The notes under the pieces are model-generated. The model was not told the origin of the DNA, searched no databases, and was given only the letters and a program-made list of their open reading frames with translations. Shown piece by piece: positions 1-11,100 of a DNA stretch of 64,000 nt; within the stretch, counting starts at the first letter, position 1; every line of letters begins with the position of its first letter. A program made the translations under genes and the position numbers. The DNA is from Vicia villosa (Eukaryota > Streptophyta > Magnoliopsida > Fabales > Fabaceae), in NCBI RefSeq assembly GCF_029867415.1, contig NC_081184.1, forward strand, positions 105,013,692 to 105,077,691. The letters are read 5' to 3'.

Positions 1-543
1 ATTCTGAAAGAATATGATTTAAGTTTCAGGAAGTTCTTATCTAGAAGTATTGGCAGAAGTCAGCTAGCTTCTATGATATATGCTGTGTCTGGAAACAAAA
101 GAGTTGGCATTGGTTTTGAGGGTGAAACCCCATACAAACTTGAACCTGTTGATGGAATGAAATTCACATACAAGCCATTGTATGATCAGTTCAAGTATGG
201 CCACTCCCATGATATTAGGCACACTTCACATGCTCAAAGTTTTCACATAACACACACCAAAAAGCATGTGACACAACCTAGGAAATATCATGAAACTCAC
301 ATTAAAAATTATCATGCTGTTCCTCCTATTGCTTACAATGTTAAACCCAAGTTCAATCAGAACTTGAGGAGAACTAACAAGAAAGGACCCAAGAAGATGT
401 GGGTACCTAAGGATAAGATTATTCCTATTGCAGATATCCTTGGCTGCAAAAAGGACAAAGCACAACATGTCATGGTACCTGGACTCTGGATGCTCACGAC
501 ACATGACAGGAAGAAGGTCTATGTTCCAAGACCTGGTGCTTAA
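1..543 (+). CDS. gag C-terminal part of SIRE copy A (partial)
   Basis: Open from base 1 in frame 1 to the TAA at 541-543. The protein is basic, rich in His, Lys and Tyr, and ends with a segment containing NKKGPKKMWVPK, which normally lies just before the protease in SIRE-type polyproteins. The same segment is found on the - strand in copy B (63512-63069). From about 428 onward this frame overlaps the protease reading frame (+1 relative to it), so the last 30-odd residues are an alternative reading of the protease region. The gag N-terminus is outside the window. Confidence is high for gag identity and low for the true C-terminus. Confidence 0.7.
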   Translation: MLKEYDLSFRKFLSRSIGRSQLASMIYAVSGNKRVGIGFEGETPYKLEPVDGMKFTYKPLYDQFKYGHSHDIRHTSHAQSFHITHTKKHVTQPRKYHETHIKNYHAVPPIAYNVKPKFNQNLRRTNKKGPKKMWVPKDKIIPIADILGCKKDKAQHVMVPGLWMLTTHDRKKVYVPRPGA

Positions 544-2668
544 GTCTGGAGGAGAAGTCAAGTTTGGAGGAGATCAGAAGGGCAAGATAATTGGCTCTGG
601 AACTATAAAGTCTGGTAACTCTCCTTCCATTTCTAATGTACTTCTTGTAGAAGGATTAACACATAACCTCTTATCTATCAGTCAATTGAGTGACAATGGT
701 TATGATATAATCTTTAATCAAAAGTCTTGCAAGGCTGTAAATCAGAAGGATGGCTCAATCCTATTTACAGGCAAGAGGAAGAATAACATTTATAAGACAG
801 ATCTGCAAGATCTTATGAGTCAGAAGGTGACTTGTCTTATGTCTGTTTCTGAAGAGCAGTGGGTCTGGCACAGAAGATTAGGTCATGCTAGTTTGAGAAA
901 GATTTCTCAGATTAACAAACTGGATCTTGTCAGAGGACTCCCTAATCTGAAATTCAAATCAGATGCTCTTTGTGAAGCATGTCAGAAGGGCAAGTTCTCC
1001 AAACCTGCATTCAAGTCCAAGAATGTTGTTTCTACCTCAAGGCCATTAGAACTCTTGCATATTGATCTGTTTGGCCCAGTCAAAACAGCATCTGTCAGAG
1101 GGAAGAAATATGGATTAGTCATCGTAGATGATTATAGCCGCTGGACGTGGGTAAAATTCTTGAAACACAAGGATGAGACTCATTCAGTGTTTTTTGATTT
1201 CTGCATTCAGATTCAATCTGAAAAAGAGTGTAAAATCATAAAGGTCAGAAGTGATCATGGTGGTGAATTTGAGAACAGATCCTTTGAAGAATTCTTCAAA
1301 GAAAATGGTATTGCCCATGATTTCTCTTGTCCTAGAACTCCACAGCAAAATGGAGTTGTAGAACGAAAGAATAGGACTCTGCAAGAAATGGCCAGAACCA
1401 TGATCAATGAAACCAATATGGCTAAGCATTTCTGGGCAGAAGCAATAAACACTGCATGCTATATTCAGAATAGAATCTCTATCAGACCTATTCTAAATAA
1501 GACTCCTTATGAATTGTGGAAGAATAAAAAGCCCAACATTTCATATTTCCATCCTTTTGGATGTGTATGCTTTATTCTGAACACTAAAGATCATCTTGGT
1601 AAGTTTGATTCCAAAGCTCAAAAATGTTTCCTTCTTGGATATTCTGAACGCTCAAAAGGCTACAGAGTATACAATACTGAAACATTGATTGTGGAAGAAT
1701 CAATCAATATCAGGTTTGATGATAAGCTTGGTTCTGAAAAACCAAAGCAGTTTGATAATTTTGCAGATTGTGATATTGATATATCAGAAGTTGTTGAGCC
1801 AAGAAGCAACGCATCAGAAGCAGAGCTTCTCAGAAGCAAAGAATCTGAAGATCAAGTATCAGCTTCTCTGGAGAATCTAAGCATTTCTGAAGAACCATCT
1901 GTCAGAAGATCATCCAGACTCATCTCTGGTCATTCAGAAGATGTCATTCTTGGAAAGAAGGATGATCCAATCAGAACAAGAGCATTCCTTAAGAACAATG
2001 CAGACTGTCAATTAGGTCTTGTATCTTTGATCGAGCCAACTTCTGTTGATCATGCTCTAGAAGATCCAGACTGGATAATTGCTATGCAAGAAGAATTGAA
2101 TCAGTTTACAAGGAATGATGTTTGGGATCTTGTTCCTAGACCAGATGGATTCAATATAATCGGTACAAAATGGGTCTTCAGAAACAAGCTCAGTGAGAAA
2201 GGTGAAGTGGTAAGGAACAAAGCCAGACTGGTGGCTCAGGGTTATAGTCAGCAAGAAGGGATTGACTATACAGAAACCTTTGCACCAGTGGCCAGGTTAG
2301 AATCTATTCGTCTATTAATTTCATTTGCCACTCAACATAACATCACTCTCTATCAGATGGATATTAAGAGTGCCTTCTTAAATGGTTATATAGATGAAGA
2401 AGTTTATGTCCATCAACCTCCTGGTTTTGAAGACTCTATGTCTCCTAATCATGTTTTTAAACTAAAGAAATCGTTGTATGGATTGAAACAAGCTCCCAGA
2501 GCTTGGTATGAACGCTTAAGTTCTTTCCTTCTGGATAATGGTTTCACTAGAGGAAAAGTGGACACTACTCTCTTTTGTAAAACTTTTAAAAGGGATATTT
2601 TAATTTGTCAAATATATGTAGATGATATTATTTTTGGAACATCTAATGCTACACTTGGGGCATGGTAG
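428..2668 (+). pseudogene. SIRE copy A pol: protease, integrase and most of RT (truncated)
   Basis: The frame is open from 368. Protease has the active-site motif WYLDSGCSRHMTG just after the start. The GAG-pre-integrase segment contains WHRRLGHASLRK and the CEACQKGK cysteines. The integrase core shows HIDLFGP, then DDYSRWTW, then the E of VVERKNR (DDE triad), and the copia-specific RSSRL region follows. RT begins at the WVFRNKL block and includes QMDIKSAFLNG and YVDD (about 2620). At about 2657 the reading leaves copia sequence and stops after nine foreign bases. The remaining RT/RNase H resumes at 8531 in another frame. The long open frame shows that little else has decayed. Confidence 0.9.
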
Positions 2669-4369
2669 TTCTCAGTTAATTTGGCTGTGCATTCTATTTT
2701 AAGAGAACCATTCAGTACACCTTTCAACAAAGGTTTCAATCACAAACGTTCAACCGCACGCATCAAAGAAGTGTTGGAAATGTCAATCAAAAGACAATGA
2801 CGGTTCATCAATCAAACAAGGCAGTCATTATCTTTCAAAAAGGAAAGAACGAAAAACATATATACAAAGAAAAGCCTGCTAAGTCAAAAATAAAAAAGAT
2901 GACTTAGGCAAAAATCAAGGCATCCCGTTGACTGTAAGCTCACAATAGACAGTTCAGGCAAAAGTTAGGGATATCAAAAAGATGAAAAAAGAGAAGTCAA
3001 TAAATTCTTGAACAACACAAAGTTGTGACTACCAAAAGGAAGAAATGATTGCCATATCAGAAGTTCTCATTACTTGCGAACCATCAACATTATCGAAGGC
3101 GCAAATCCATAGATCTCTTGGAACTTGAATGCATAAGTCGAATTAACTGAGCTTAGGATCGAAGAACATCACGAAGAGGGGTGGGTACAAATAAACTTTG
3201 AGCCTTTATCCTTTGTTTCTTAAACCGTGAACCAAGCCACGTTACAACCTTTTAAAGTCCTAATTGAAACATGGTTAGTTCGAAAGCATACTGTTACCAA
3301 AAAGGTATCCTGACTCCTTAAGGTTTACCATAAATGCCAAGTTGATGTCACGTTTTTACAAACGGTATGTTGTTATAAATATCATGTTCTTACAAATGTC
3401 ATGTTTTTACATCTCATGCTTTAATGTTTTTCAAAAACTCAAGACAAACGTATGCACTGCATCTCATGAATTCATTATTAAACAAATTTTGCTACATAAT
3501 TTCAAATGTTAGCAACAGAGAGAATTTGCACAGGATACAACTAATGACTGAAAGTTATCCCGACAGACAATATTACTCCAAGAAGCAATGTCTCCTACGT
3601 ATACAAGGGGGCATGACACGTTTTTCCCAATCAATCTGGGGCAATCAAGTCAAGATTCCAAGAATCTCTCAAAAAGCCAAAAAGTCAGGGGCATCATCCT
3701 AAGTGTACGATTACTAGGGGCATGTCACTTACAATATACACTTCATAAAGTCCTCGCGAGGCGAATCTTTCCAAAGTTCCTGATAACTGGGGCAAATCTA
3801 TGCAAGTCCAGTTCAACATCTTGATCAATACTCAGTGGCGTGTCCTGAATCAAGTAGTAAGTTACTATGATATTGGGGGCAACTTTCAAGACACTCACAT
3901 CTCCCCACAGAGCCAGGTTCATAAGATCATATCCCTACAGAGTAATCATTAAGAAGATATCTTCAAAAGTTCTCGACAAAGATATGGATCCCCAACAGAG
4001 TTTACATCTTCAACACCGTCGTTTCTCCAACACTTTGCTCTTCGCCAACATGGTTTATTAATGTCTTTATTCCCAATCAGGGTACATCAAGTTACTGATC
4101 ATCCCCAAGCAAGAATCATAAATCCCCAGCTGTACTTCTTCAAGACAAGATCGAACGTCAAAATCACAATGATACAGAGATTTATTTTCTCAAGATACTC
4201 CAAATAGCATAACTCATGTTCATACATCATATATCATAGTTAATTCATAACATACATACGTCTCATGACATATGCATAACACTCTCATTCTTTTAAAAAA
4301 AAAAATTTTACAATACATGCATCACGACATTGCATAAAACTAATGTTTCTTTTGCAGTCTACTTATACA
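2660..4369 (+). other. Ogre fragment: 3' non-coding region, no gene
   Basis: About 1.7 kb without a supported gene. It contains repeated phrases such as GGGGCATG and GGGGCAA (for example near 3605, 3715 and 3790) and a run of CATACAT/CATGACATATGCAT elements near 4215-4330. The same kinds of phrase appear in opposite orientation in the 3'UTR of the central Ogre (20850-21200), which supports the assignment. The short open frames here are not convincing. Confidence 0.6.
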
Positions 4370-4985
4370 TCTTCTAGATATAGTGCAGATATAATCAATT
4401 CAACGATTAAATTCTGACACTCATTCAAGACAGAGATTTAGTTCTGACACCTAATTTTGGATACCTTCCAAAAATGGTTCAGATATAATCAAGACAGAGA
4501 TTTACTTCTGACACTTAATTTTGGATATCTTCCAAAGATAGCTCAGAGATAATCAATACAGAGATTTAATTCTGGTACTTAATTCCGGGTATTCTCCAGA
4601 GATGGTTCAGAGATAATCAATACAGAGATTTAATTTTGATACTTAATTTTGGGTATTCTCCAGAGATAGTTCAGAGATAATCAAGACAAAGATTTAGTTC
4701 TGATACTTAATTCCGGGTATTCTCCAAAGATAGTTCAGAGATAATCAAGACAAAGATTTAGTTCTGATACTTAATTCCGGGTATTCTCCAAAGATAGTTC
4801 AGAGATAATCAAGACGAAGATTTAATTTTGACACTTACTTTTGGGTATCCTCCAAAGATAGTTCAGAGATAATCAAGATAGAGATTTAATTGTGACAATT
4901 ATTTCGAAAATAGTTCAGAGATAATCAAGACGACGATTTAGTTCTGATACTTAGTTTCGAGCATCCTCCATGAATATTTCAAAGG
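4370..4985 (+). repeat. Tandem repeat, 64-bp unit, about nine copies
   Basis: The unit begins GTTCAGAGATAATCAAGAC and ends CTCCAAAGATA. Starts at 4733 and 4797 give a 64-bp period, and those neighbouring units are nearly identical. Outer units are more diverged, as expected for an array growing from its middle. It lies between pol and the LTR in the Ogre 3'UTR, the place where pea Ogre elements are known to carry hypervariable tandem repeats related to satellite families. Confidence 0.85.
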
Positions 4986-5202
4986 ATTTAGATCTAATTC
5001 AGGCACTACGAACAGTGCTGACACGATCAATCTCCAATAAACTTCCTCTCAAGGCTTCGATGGCATCTTTAATTCCATCTCCGATAAAAGTCTCTACTTC
5101 AGCTAGGGCAAATTTCTTGGTATTCTAGTGTTCAATCCTCTTCTACCTTCAGATTCCGACTGACATACAAACCACTCTACATCTTCAGGTATAAGAAAAT
5201 TG

Positions 5203-5214
5203 AACAGGGGCAGC
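5203..5214 (+). other. Polypurine tract of the Ogre fragment
   Basis: AACAGGGGCAGC lies immediately before the LTR start TGTCAT at 5215. The same sequence occurs on the - strand directly before the 3' LTR of the central Ogre (20061-20072). It is the presumed primer site for plus-strand DNA synthesis. Confidence 0.75.
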
Positions 5215-5276
5215 TGTCATACCCCAAAATTTGCCTCATATATTTGCAAACGTCATTTTATTTCGAATAATTGACA

Positions 5277-5340
5277 TAGCACAGTCGGTAAGGATTTGAG
5301 GTTAAAAGGTACAAGAGTGAGAGATCCTCGATTCGAATCC
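5277..5340 (+). other. tRNA-like pol III A/B box pair (possible SINE head)
   Basis: An A-box-like TAGCACAGTCGG (5277-5288) and a B-box-like GATTCGAATCC (5330-5340) are spaced as in tRNA genes or tRNA-derived SINEs. There is no convincing acceptor stem, so I do not call a tRNA gene. No counterpart is visible in the central Ogre LTRs, which points to a separate insertion. Confidence 0.4.
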
Positions 5341-6435
5341 CACTTCTGACATTTTTTATTTAGTTTGTCACTAACTTTATTTCTGTTTTAAATCATTTTT
5401 AAAATCACAAAATTGTCTTTTTCTTATTATTTTAAAATTCTTATTTTATTAAATAGAGTAGTTATTTTCAGGTTTTTTATACATACTAAAAAAATAACCA
5501 AAAACTCATAATTAAAAAATTTTAGGTGTTAGTTTTTAATTTCATTTAGTTACGTCATTGTTAGTATTACCATAAATAAAAAATAAAAAAATGGAAAGGA
5601 AAGTTGTTTTTCACGTAAAGCCAAATACCCATCCTTAGCATAGAATCAAGAACAAATTTCTCTCAATATTGCTTCAAATCTCCAGAACCAATCAAATCTC
5701 AATCATAAGATTTATATGGATTTGTTTCAGTTTTGTTAACCTAAACCAATCTCTTATAAATACATGATATTCTCAAAAGCCAGAGGGGGATTTGGCCGCA
5801 AGAGAACTCTGTAAAAAACTCAAAAAAACCGTGACATCCAAGTGAAGCATCAGTCGAAGTTTGAAGCGATTCAAGGGCTTTTGAAGGATCAACCGTGTTG
5901 TTGGAGTCTTGTTGATCGTATCCCAATCAGAATCAAAGCTTGCCGCACCCTGGATCGAAGCCTATTAACTCACGGTTTAGCCAATTTTCTTTAAATTCGA
6001 TTATCGTCATATAAGCATTATAAATATCAATTGATTGCATATTATGGTTTGTATCAATGTTTAGAACATGTCTGGATAGTTGGATTTGAGTTTTAACGCA
6101 GGTGTCATCGTGTGCCATGGCTAGGGTTTCGGTTTCTTGAAATTGGGAACCATGGATATAGGCCAAATTAACCCAAATTGATTGCGTTTTCCTGTTCAGG
6201 GGCTCGATTAGGGTCGATCTGGGTTATCGTTTTGTGTTTGGTTGATGAGTGTTTGCAGGTTTCTGATTTGAGTCTACGGCCACGCTCGAAAAACCGTTGC
6301 CTAAAGTTGTTGAGTTTCTGAAAATTAACGATGAAGAAGAAGGGACCAAGGGCGGCGCGTATTCAGTTTAAAATCCCAGTAATGTTTTTTTATATATTAT
6401 GTTTGTCGATTGCATTTCTAACAGCGAACAAATAA

Positions 6436-6493
6436 TGGTCCAGTGGAAGGCACGCACTCTTTCTTTCCCTATAGGCGCAGGTTCGATCCCTGC
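6436..6493 (+). other. Second tRNA-like A/B box pair with perfect T-arm
   Basis: TGGTCCAGTGG (6436-6446) matches the A box/D-arm consensus, and GGTTCGATCCC (6480-6490) matches the B box. The T arm folds perfectly: GCAGG, a seven-base loop TTCGATC, then CCTGC (6477-6493). No acceptor or anticodon stem of proper length is seen. Best read as a tRNA-derived SINE head or tRNA relic inside the LTR. Confidence 0.5.
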
Positions 6494-7741
6494 TGGGGAC
6501 ATTTTGTTCCATAATATTTCTTTAACAATTGTTGTCCACCGATCCAGCGTAGCTTGCCAAGAAACACCTACGATGCACCCTCAGCCTCAACCACAGGATC
6601 TTCATGGAATCAGATCCTACGCCCCTGAAGATGCAGACATACCATGGTCCTTCCCAAGCTTGTCACACTGAAACATAAGCTGAGTTTCCTAAATTCATTA
6701 TTTTTCTAATTGTTATTTATTTTAAGCTATTTAATAAAATCTCTTTTGTACTTTAAAATAAACTTCTTGAAAATTTCTTTTGTTATATATAAAATCTTTA
6801 TTTTAATAATATTAACTTAATCAATTTAATTTAGTTATTAACATTTTTTAATTTATTTGATTAAATTAATTTAGTTGTTTAATTATTTAGTTAATTACAA
6901 ATATTCATTAATCAATAAAAATACATATTAGGACTGAGATATTTAATCAAAACCTTATTTTCATCGATTTAATTAATTAGGTTGAAAAACCAATAATTAA
7001 TTAATTCGAATTTATTTATTCTATTAACCACGATTAACTGGTGCCCTAATCAGGGTTTACGAAGATCATGCCCTACACTGAATACATTTCCTTTTTTTTC
7101 TGTGCCTTTCCAGGTTTGGCTTTACAAATACCTTCCGACTGCGCGCCACGTCAAAGAACGAAGATAAGTTCTAATTTCTTCTTATTTAATATTTTTCGCC
7201 TATTATTTTGTTTTAATTAGGGTTTGATTGCCCCTGTCAATGAAATCCCTCTACACTCACTTCCTCTTATTTCTCTATTCAATTATCAGATGGTCAGAGT
7301 CAATGCTTCAAGCTACCTCCAATTCTCAACCTTCATCAATCGAAGCTAAGTTTTTTTTTACTCTTTTTCTGTATTGTTAGGTTTATTTTTAGGGTTAACC
7401 CTAGTTGCCTCTGAACAAATAATACACTCACTCTCTTCTGTTCATTCTTTCCTTTTCAATTTTCAGGGTTTGTTGACCGCCAAGGCTACGAGTGTTGGTA
7501 ACCCTAAACCCTAACCTTAATATTTTATGCTTCATTATTACTTATGTCAAACCCTATTAAGGGATCCGCTGGTTACAATTTCCCTCCCCCGTATTTGTTG
7601 ATTATATTGTTTAAATTGCGTGGTTAGTAATTTAGGGAGTGCAACCTTGAACTGAATTAGAGCCATTTAATTATAAGATAATATATTCCGAATTGAATCA
7701 CGTGATTGGTGCACACACGCACACTTTTGGGTAACCCTCTC

Positions 7742-7818
7742 TGTTGCCTGTTGCCTGTTGCCTGTTGCCTGTTGCCTGTTGCCTGTTGCCTGTTGCCTGT
7801 TGCCTGTTGCCTGTTGCC
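7742..7818 (+). repeat. (TGTTGCC)11 heptamer microsatellite in the LTR
   Basis: Eleven head-to-tail copies of a 7-bp unit. The homologous place in the central Ogre LTRs (about 16823-16842 and 31981-32020, opposite orientation) has short, irregular versions of the same unit, so the array has expanded here. Confidence 0.95.
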
Positions 7819-8530
7819 TTTGCCTTGTGTATTTTTTGCAGAATAGCCAGTCCCTCGAATACGAGGATACCTCAGCCATGTTGCCTCGATTAAAGGTCAT
7901 GGTCCCTAATGATGCTGCCTTCGATACACTAACATGACCTCGACCCTCGGAAGTTGCCTACGAAAAAGGCTGAGGTATCTTCTGGTTGCCTACGAAAGGC
8001 TATTCTGATCCTTCCCTTTAGACTACCTGCCTCTCTATGGCATGGGTCAGTCTTGGAGTAATGATAATTCGATGACCCTTCTACCTCCAAACGAAAGGCT
8101 TCCTGCCCTCTTATGGCAAGGATTGACCCTTTCATTCTGAAAGGCTAAAAAGAGACCTATCATCTGAGTTTAAGGTAATTGCCCCTAATTGCCTTGCAAT
8201 GCTCATCTTTAATATTCTTTCTCACAATTCTTCGAAAAACTGGCTACGCTCATTTACGAGCTAAAGTCCACTTTTTTTTCTTTCATCTACTTTTTTCTAA
8301 AAAACAAACGAGCAAGCAAAGCAATTAAGAGCCCATGGAAAACCATGGATGTAAAGGGTGCCTTACACCTTCCCTTTGCATAAATTACCCCCCGAACTCG
8401 GATTTCTTTAAAAGGTTTTTTTCTGTTTCTTTTAGCCTTTCTGAATTTGTTTGGATAAAATAAAAGTCGGTGGCGACTCATGCTTAACCGCGACATTTTC
8501 GATTATAAAAAGTCAGTTCACCGTATTACA

Positions 8531-9190
8531 AAAGGTATGATTGGATCTCTTCTATATTTGACTGCTTCTAGACCTGACATTCTGTTCAGTGTTTGTTTGT
8601 GTGCTAGATTCCAATCAGATCCTAGAGAATCTCATTTAACTGCTGTTAAGAGAATTCTAAGGTATCTGAAAGGTACTACTAATGTTGGCTTAGTTTACAG
8701 AAAATCTAAAGAATACAACTTAGTAGGATTCTGCGATGCTGACTATGCTGGAGACAGAATTGAAAGAAAGAGTACTTCAGGAAGTTGCCAATTTCTTGGA
8801 AGTCATTTGATCTCCTGGTATAGCAAAAAGCAAGCAACTATTGCTCTATCAACAACAGAAGCAGAATATGTCGCTGCTGCTGGTTGCAGTACACAGATGC
8901 TCTGGATGAAGAGTCAGTTAGAAGATTATCAGATATATGAGAGTAACATTCCTATATTCTGTGATAATACTTCTGCTATATGTTTATCTAAGAATCCTAT
9001 TCTTCATTCAAAGGCTAAACATATTGAGATTAAACATCATTTCATAAGGGACTATGTTCAGAAGGGTGTTATATCTTTAAACTTTGTTGATACAGACCAT
9101 CAATGGGCTGATATCTTTACAAAACCCCTGGCTGAAGATAGGTTTAAGTTCATTCTGAAGAACATCAGTATGGATTTATGCCCAGAATGA
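8531..9190 (+). pseudogene. SIRE copy A pol: end of RT and RNase H
   Basis: Continues the copia polyprotein interrupted at 2657. The first copia residues are GMIGSLLYLTASRPD, and RNase H carries DADYAGD, ALSTTEAEYVA and the closing ADIFTKPL motif before the TGA at 9188-9190. It closely matches the C-terminal half of copy B pol. An apparent start at 8480 lies in the Ogre LTR and is fortuitous. About 80 residues between YVDD and this segment have been lost. Confidence 0.9.
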
Positions 9191-11090
9191 GAAGATGAGA
9201 AGTTCTTACGTATGAGTATCTTCTGAAATGAATGTGGATTTTTTTTTAATCAGAAGTTCTGATTGAAATCTTTTAGAAATTATGATTCGGTTATTACTAA
9301 CGTTTCATTGTCTAAGTTGATTCAGAACCTCTTTTAAAGCAAAACAGCTGTAACGTTTTATCTCGGGATGGTAAACTCGTCGTTACTGTTCATGGATAAG
9401 CGCGCGTGCAGTTGAAGGGACGCCGACCATAGGTAACTGTGCTAGTCACCTCATTTGTCTTTATTATCTCTCCTCATGTCACGTAACATTAAATGCTATC
9501 CTCATTTGTTTCATTTTATTTTCTTTTAAATACTCTTCAAACGCTTCTCCTTCCCTCCTATATTTTCTCTATTACACTCTGTCTTTGTTTTCCTTCTCTA
9601 TTTTTTTGCATTCATATCAAACCCTAGCTGTTCATTATCTGCAAATCCATTATGAACTCTTCATCTTCAACCGCTGAGAATGTTGTTTCTGATAAAGATT
9701 GTGGAAGATCTGCATCAGAATCAAGTCTCCCTGACCCCTCGCCTGGAAGCCCAAGAAGCAGTAAATTATGACAGGGTTCAAGACATGCTGGCGCAGATTT
9801 TGTCTTAGCTAGGGTCTTAGTCCTTGGTCTTAGTAGTTTTCTTTCCTTGTTGCATCTGCTTGTTAAACATAGGAACCTTTTGTAATATCTGTTGATTATC
9901 AATGAAAAGTTTCTTTGTTTTTACTTTCCAGTAATTTTATTTGTCGTTTTATTCATCTGAATCTTTTGATATATTCTTTTTGATGTTATGACAAAAAGGG
10001 GGAGAAGATAAATGATAAATGATTTGATTAATCTATCAGTTGCTGGGTAAAGCTCCCACACATTTACTAACAAGAACTGCAAGTTCTATATGGTTTAAGT
10101 GTTTTGCAGGTATAAAGAAGTGAAGAGAATCTTCAAAGCAAACACAAGAAGCAAAACCATAAGAAGTGTTATTCTGTAAAAAGAATAAACTCATGGAAAC
10201 TGAAGCAAGCTGAGTGCTGTCAAGCTTCAGAAATCAGAAGCAAGAAAGAAGGATGAATCAGAAGCACAGATAATAGAATTTGATCCATATTTGTCTATTT
10301 GATCTGACAAAATTCTATTTGCTCTGATACATTATTTTAGCCTATATGGCTCTGATACATATCATGTGTTCTAGTATACATTTTATGTTCTGACTCGTTC
10401 ATGCTGACTTTTGTCGTTTAGTTTTGTTCTGTAACATTTCAGGATGTAGAGATGCTCTGATGATGCTCTGGTACATTCAACAATGTTCTGATACAAATCT
10501 AGCATGAAGTGATGTTGGAAGAAATTCAAAGCTCTGAAGCTATCCGAGGGAAGCAGAAATCAGAAGCTGTGAATGTTCTAAAGATCCAGAAAACTCAAGT
10601 TCTGAAGTTGTCCTAAATGGAAGCAGAAATCAGAAGCTGTGAATGTTCTGAAGATCAAAGAAATTCAAGTTCTGAAGCTGTCCTAAATGGAAGCAGAAAT
10701 CAGAAGCTGTGAATGTTCTGAAGATCAAAGAAATTCAAGTTCTGAAGCTGTCCTAGATGGAAGCAGAAATCAGAAGCTGTGAGTGTTCTAGGGATCTAAA
10801 GAAATTCTAGTTCTGAAGCTGTCCAATGGAAGCAGAAGTCAGAAGCTATGAATTCTCTAAAGACAGAAGCTTATGTGATCGTCTCTACCGAAATAATCAG
10901 GGAAGTCTTTTATTAAAGTTCTTCGAGTATTTATTTCAGGGGGAGATTATTTATCTCAGGGGGAGATTGTTAATCTCAGGGGGAGACATATTCATATGCT
11001 TATGCTATAGCTGTGTAATTTGTCTTTTGCCGTCTGCTCTTTCTGATCGCAAATTCATATCATTTATATATGTTTTTGTCATCATCAAAA
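9191..11090 (+). other. SIRE copy A 3' non-coding region with 70-bp repeats
   Basis: Between pol and LTR, where SIRE elements may carry an extra ORF, I see only a short Met-Asn-Ser-rich start at 9652 that stops after about 39 codons, so no working envelope-like gene. From about 10534 to 10840 a unit of about 70 bp, containing AGCAGAAATCAGAAGCTGTG, is repeated about four times. The same array lies inverted in copy B near 58140-58410, so it belongs to the family. Confidence 0.7.
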
Positions 11091-11100
11091 AGGGGGAGAT
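10930..11100 (+). other. Repeated polypurine-tract-like motifs and true PPT
   Basis: CAGGGGGAGA occurs three times between 10938 and 10987, and the actual tract AAAAAGGGGGAGAT (11087-11100) directly precedes the LTR. Copy B has the same arrangement in reverse at 57898-58060. Extra tracts may be decoy or accessory plus-strand primers. Confidence 0.75.

Larger units (their letters stand above)
2660..8530 (+). mobile_element. 3' portion of an Ogre-type Ty3/gypsy element inside SIRE copy A
   Basis: It holds the 3' non-coding region, a 64-bp tandem repeat array, a polypurine tract and one LTR, all + strand. The LTR ends match the central Ogre: TGTCATACCCCAAAA at the start, and a terminal block with GTCGGTGGCGACTCATGC and GTCAGTTCACCGT before the closing CA. 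No pol, gag or 5' LTR remains. Because copia sequence is also missing at the left junction, I infer that a full insertion later lost its left part together with about 250 bp of the host copia element. Confidence 0.85.
5215..8530 (+). repeat. Ogre-type LTR (3' LTR of the fragment), about 3.3 kb
   Basis: Starts TGTCATACCCC after the polypurine tract and ends ...CCGTATTACA at 8530, where copia sequence resumes. The last 700 bp resemble the ends of the central Ogre LTRs (16140-20060 and 31302-35176), while the U3 part is largely different, so this is a related but distinct subfamily. It contains two tRNA-like pol III box pairs and a heptamer microsatellite, listed separately. Confidence 0.85.

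Noticed and set aside
6436..6493. A functional tRNA gene
   Set aside because: Only the D-arm-like A box and T arm fit; no anticodon stem or acceptor stem of correct length.
7667..7900. 77-codon frame with a Gln-Ala-Thr-Gly repeat
   Set aside because: Antisense reading of the heptamer microsatellite.
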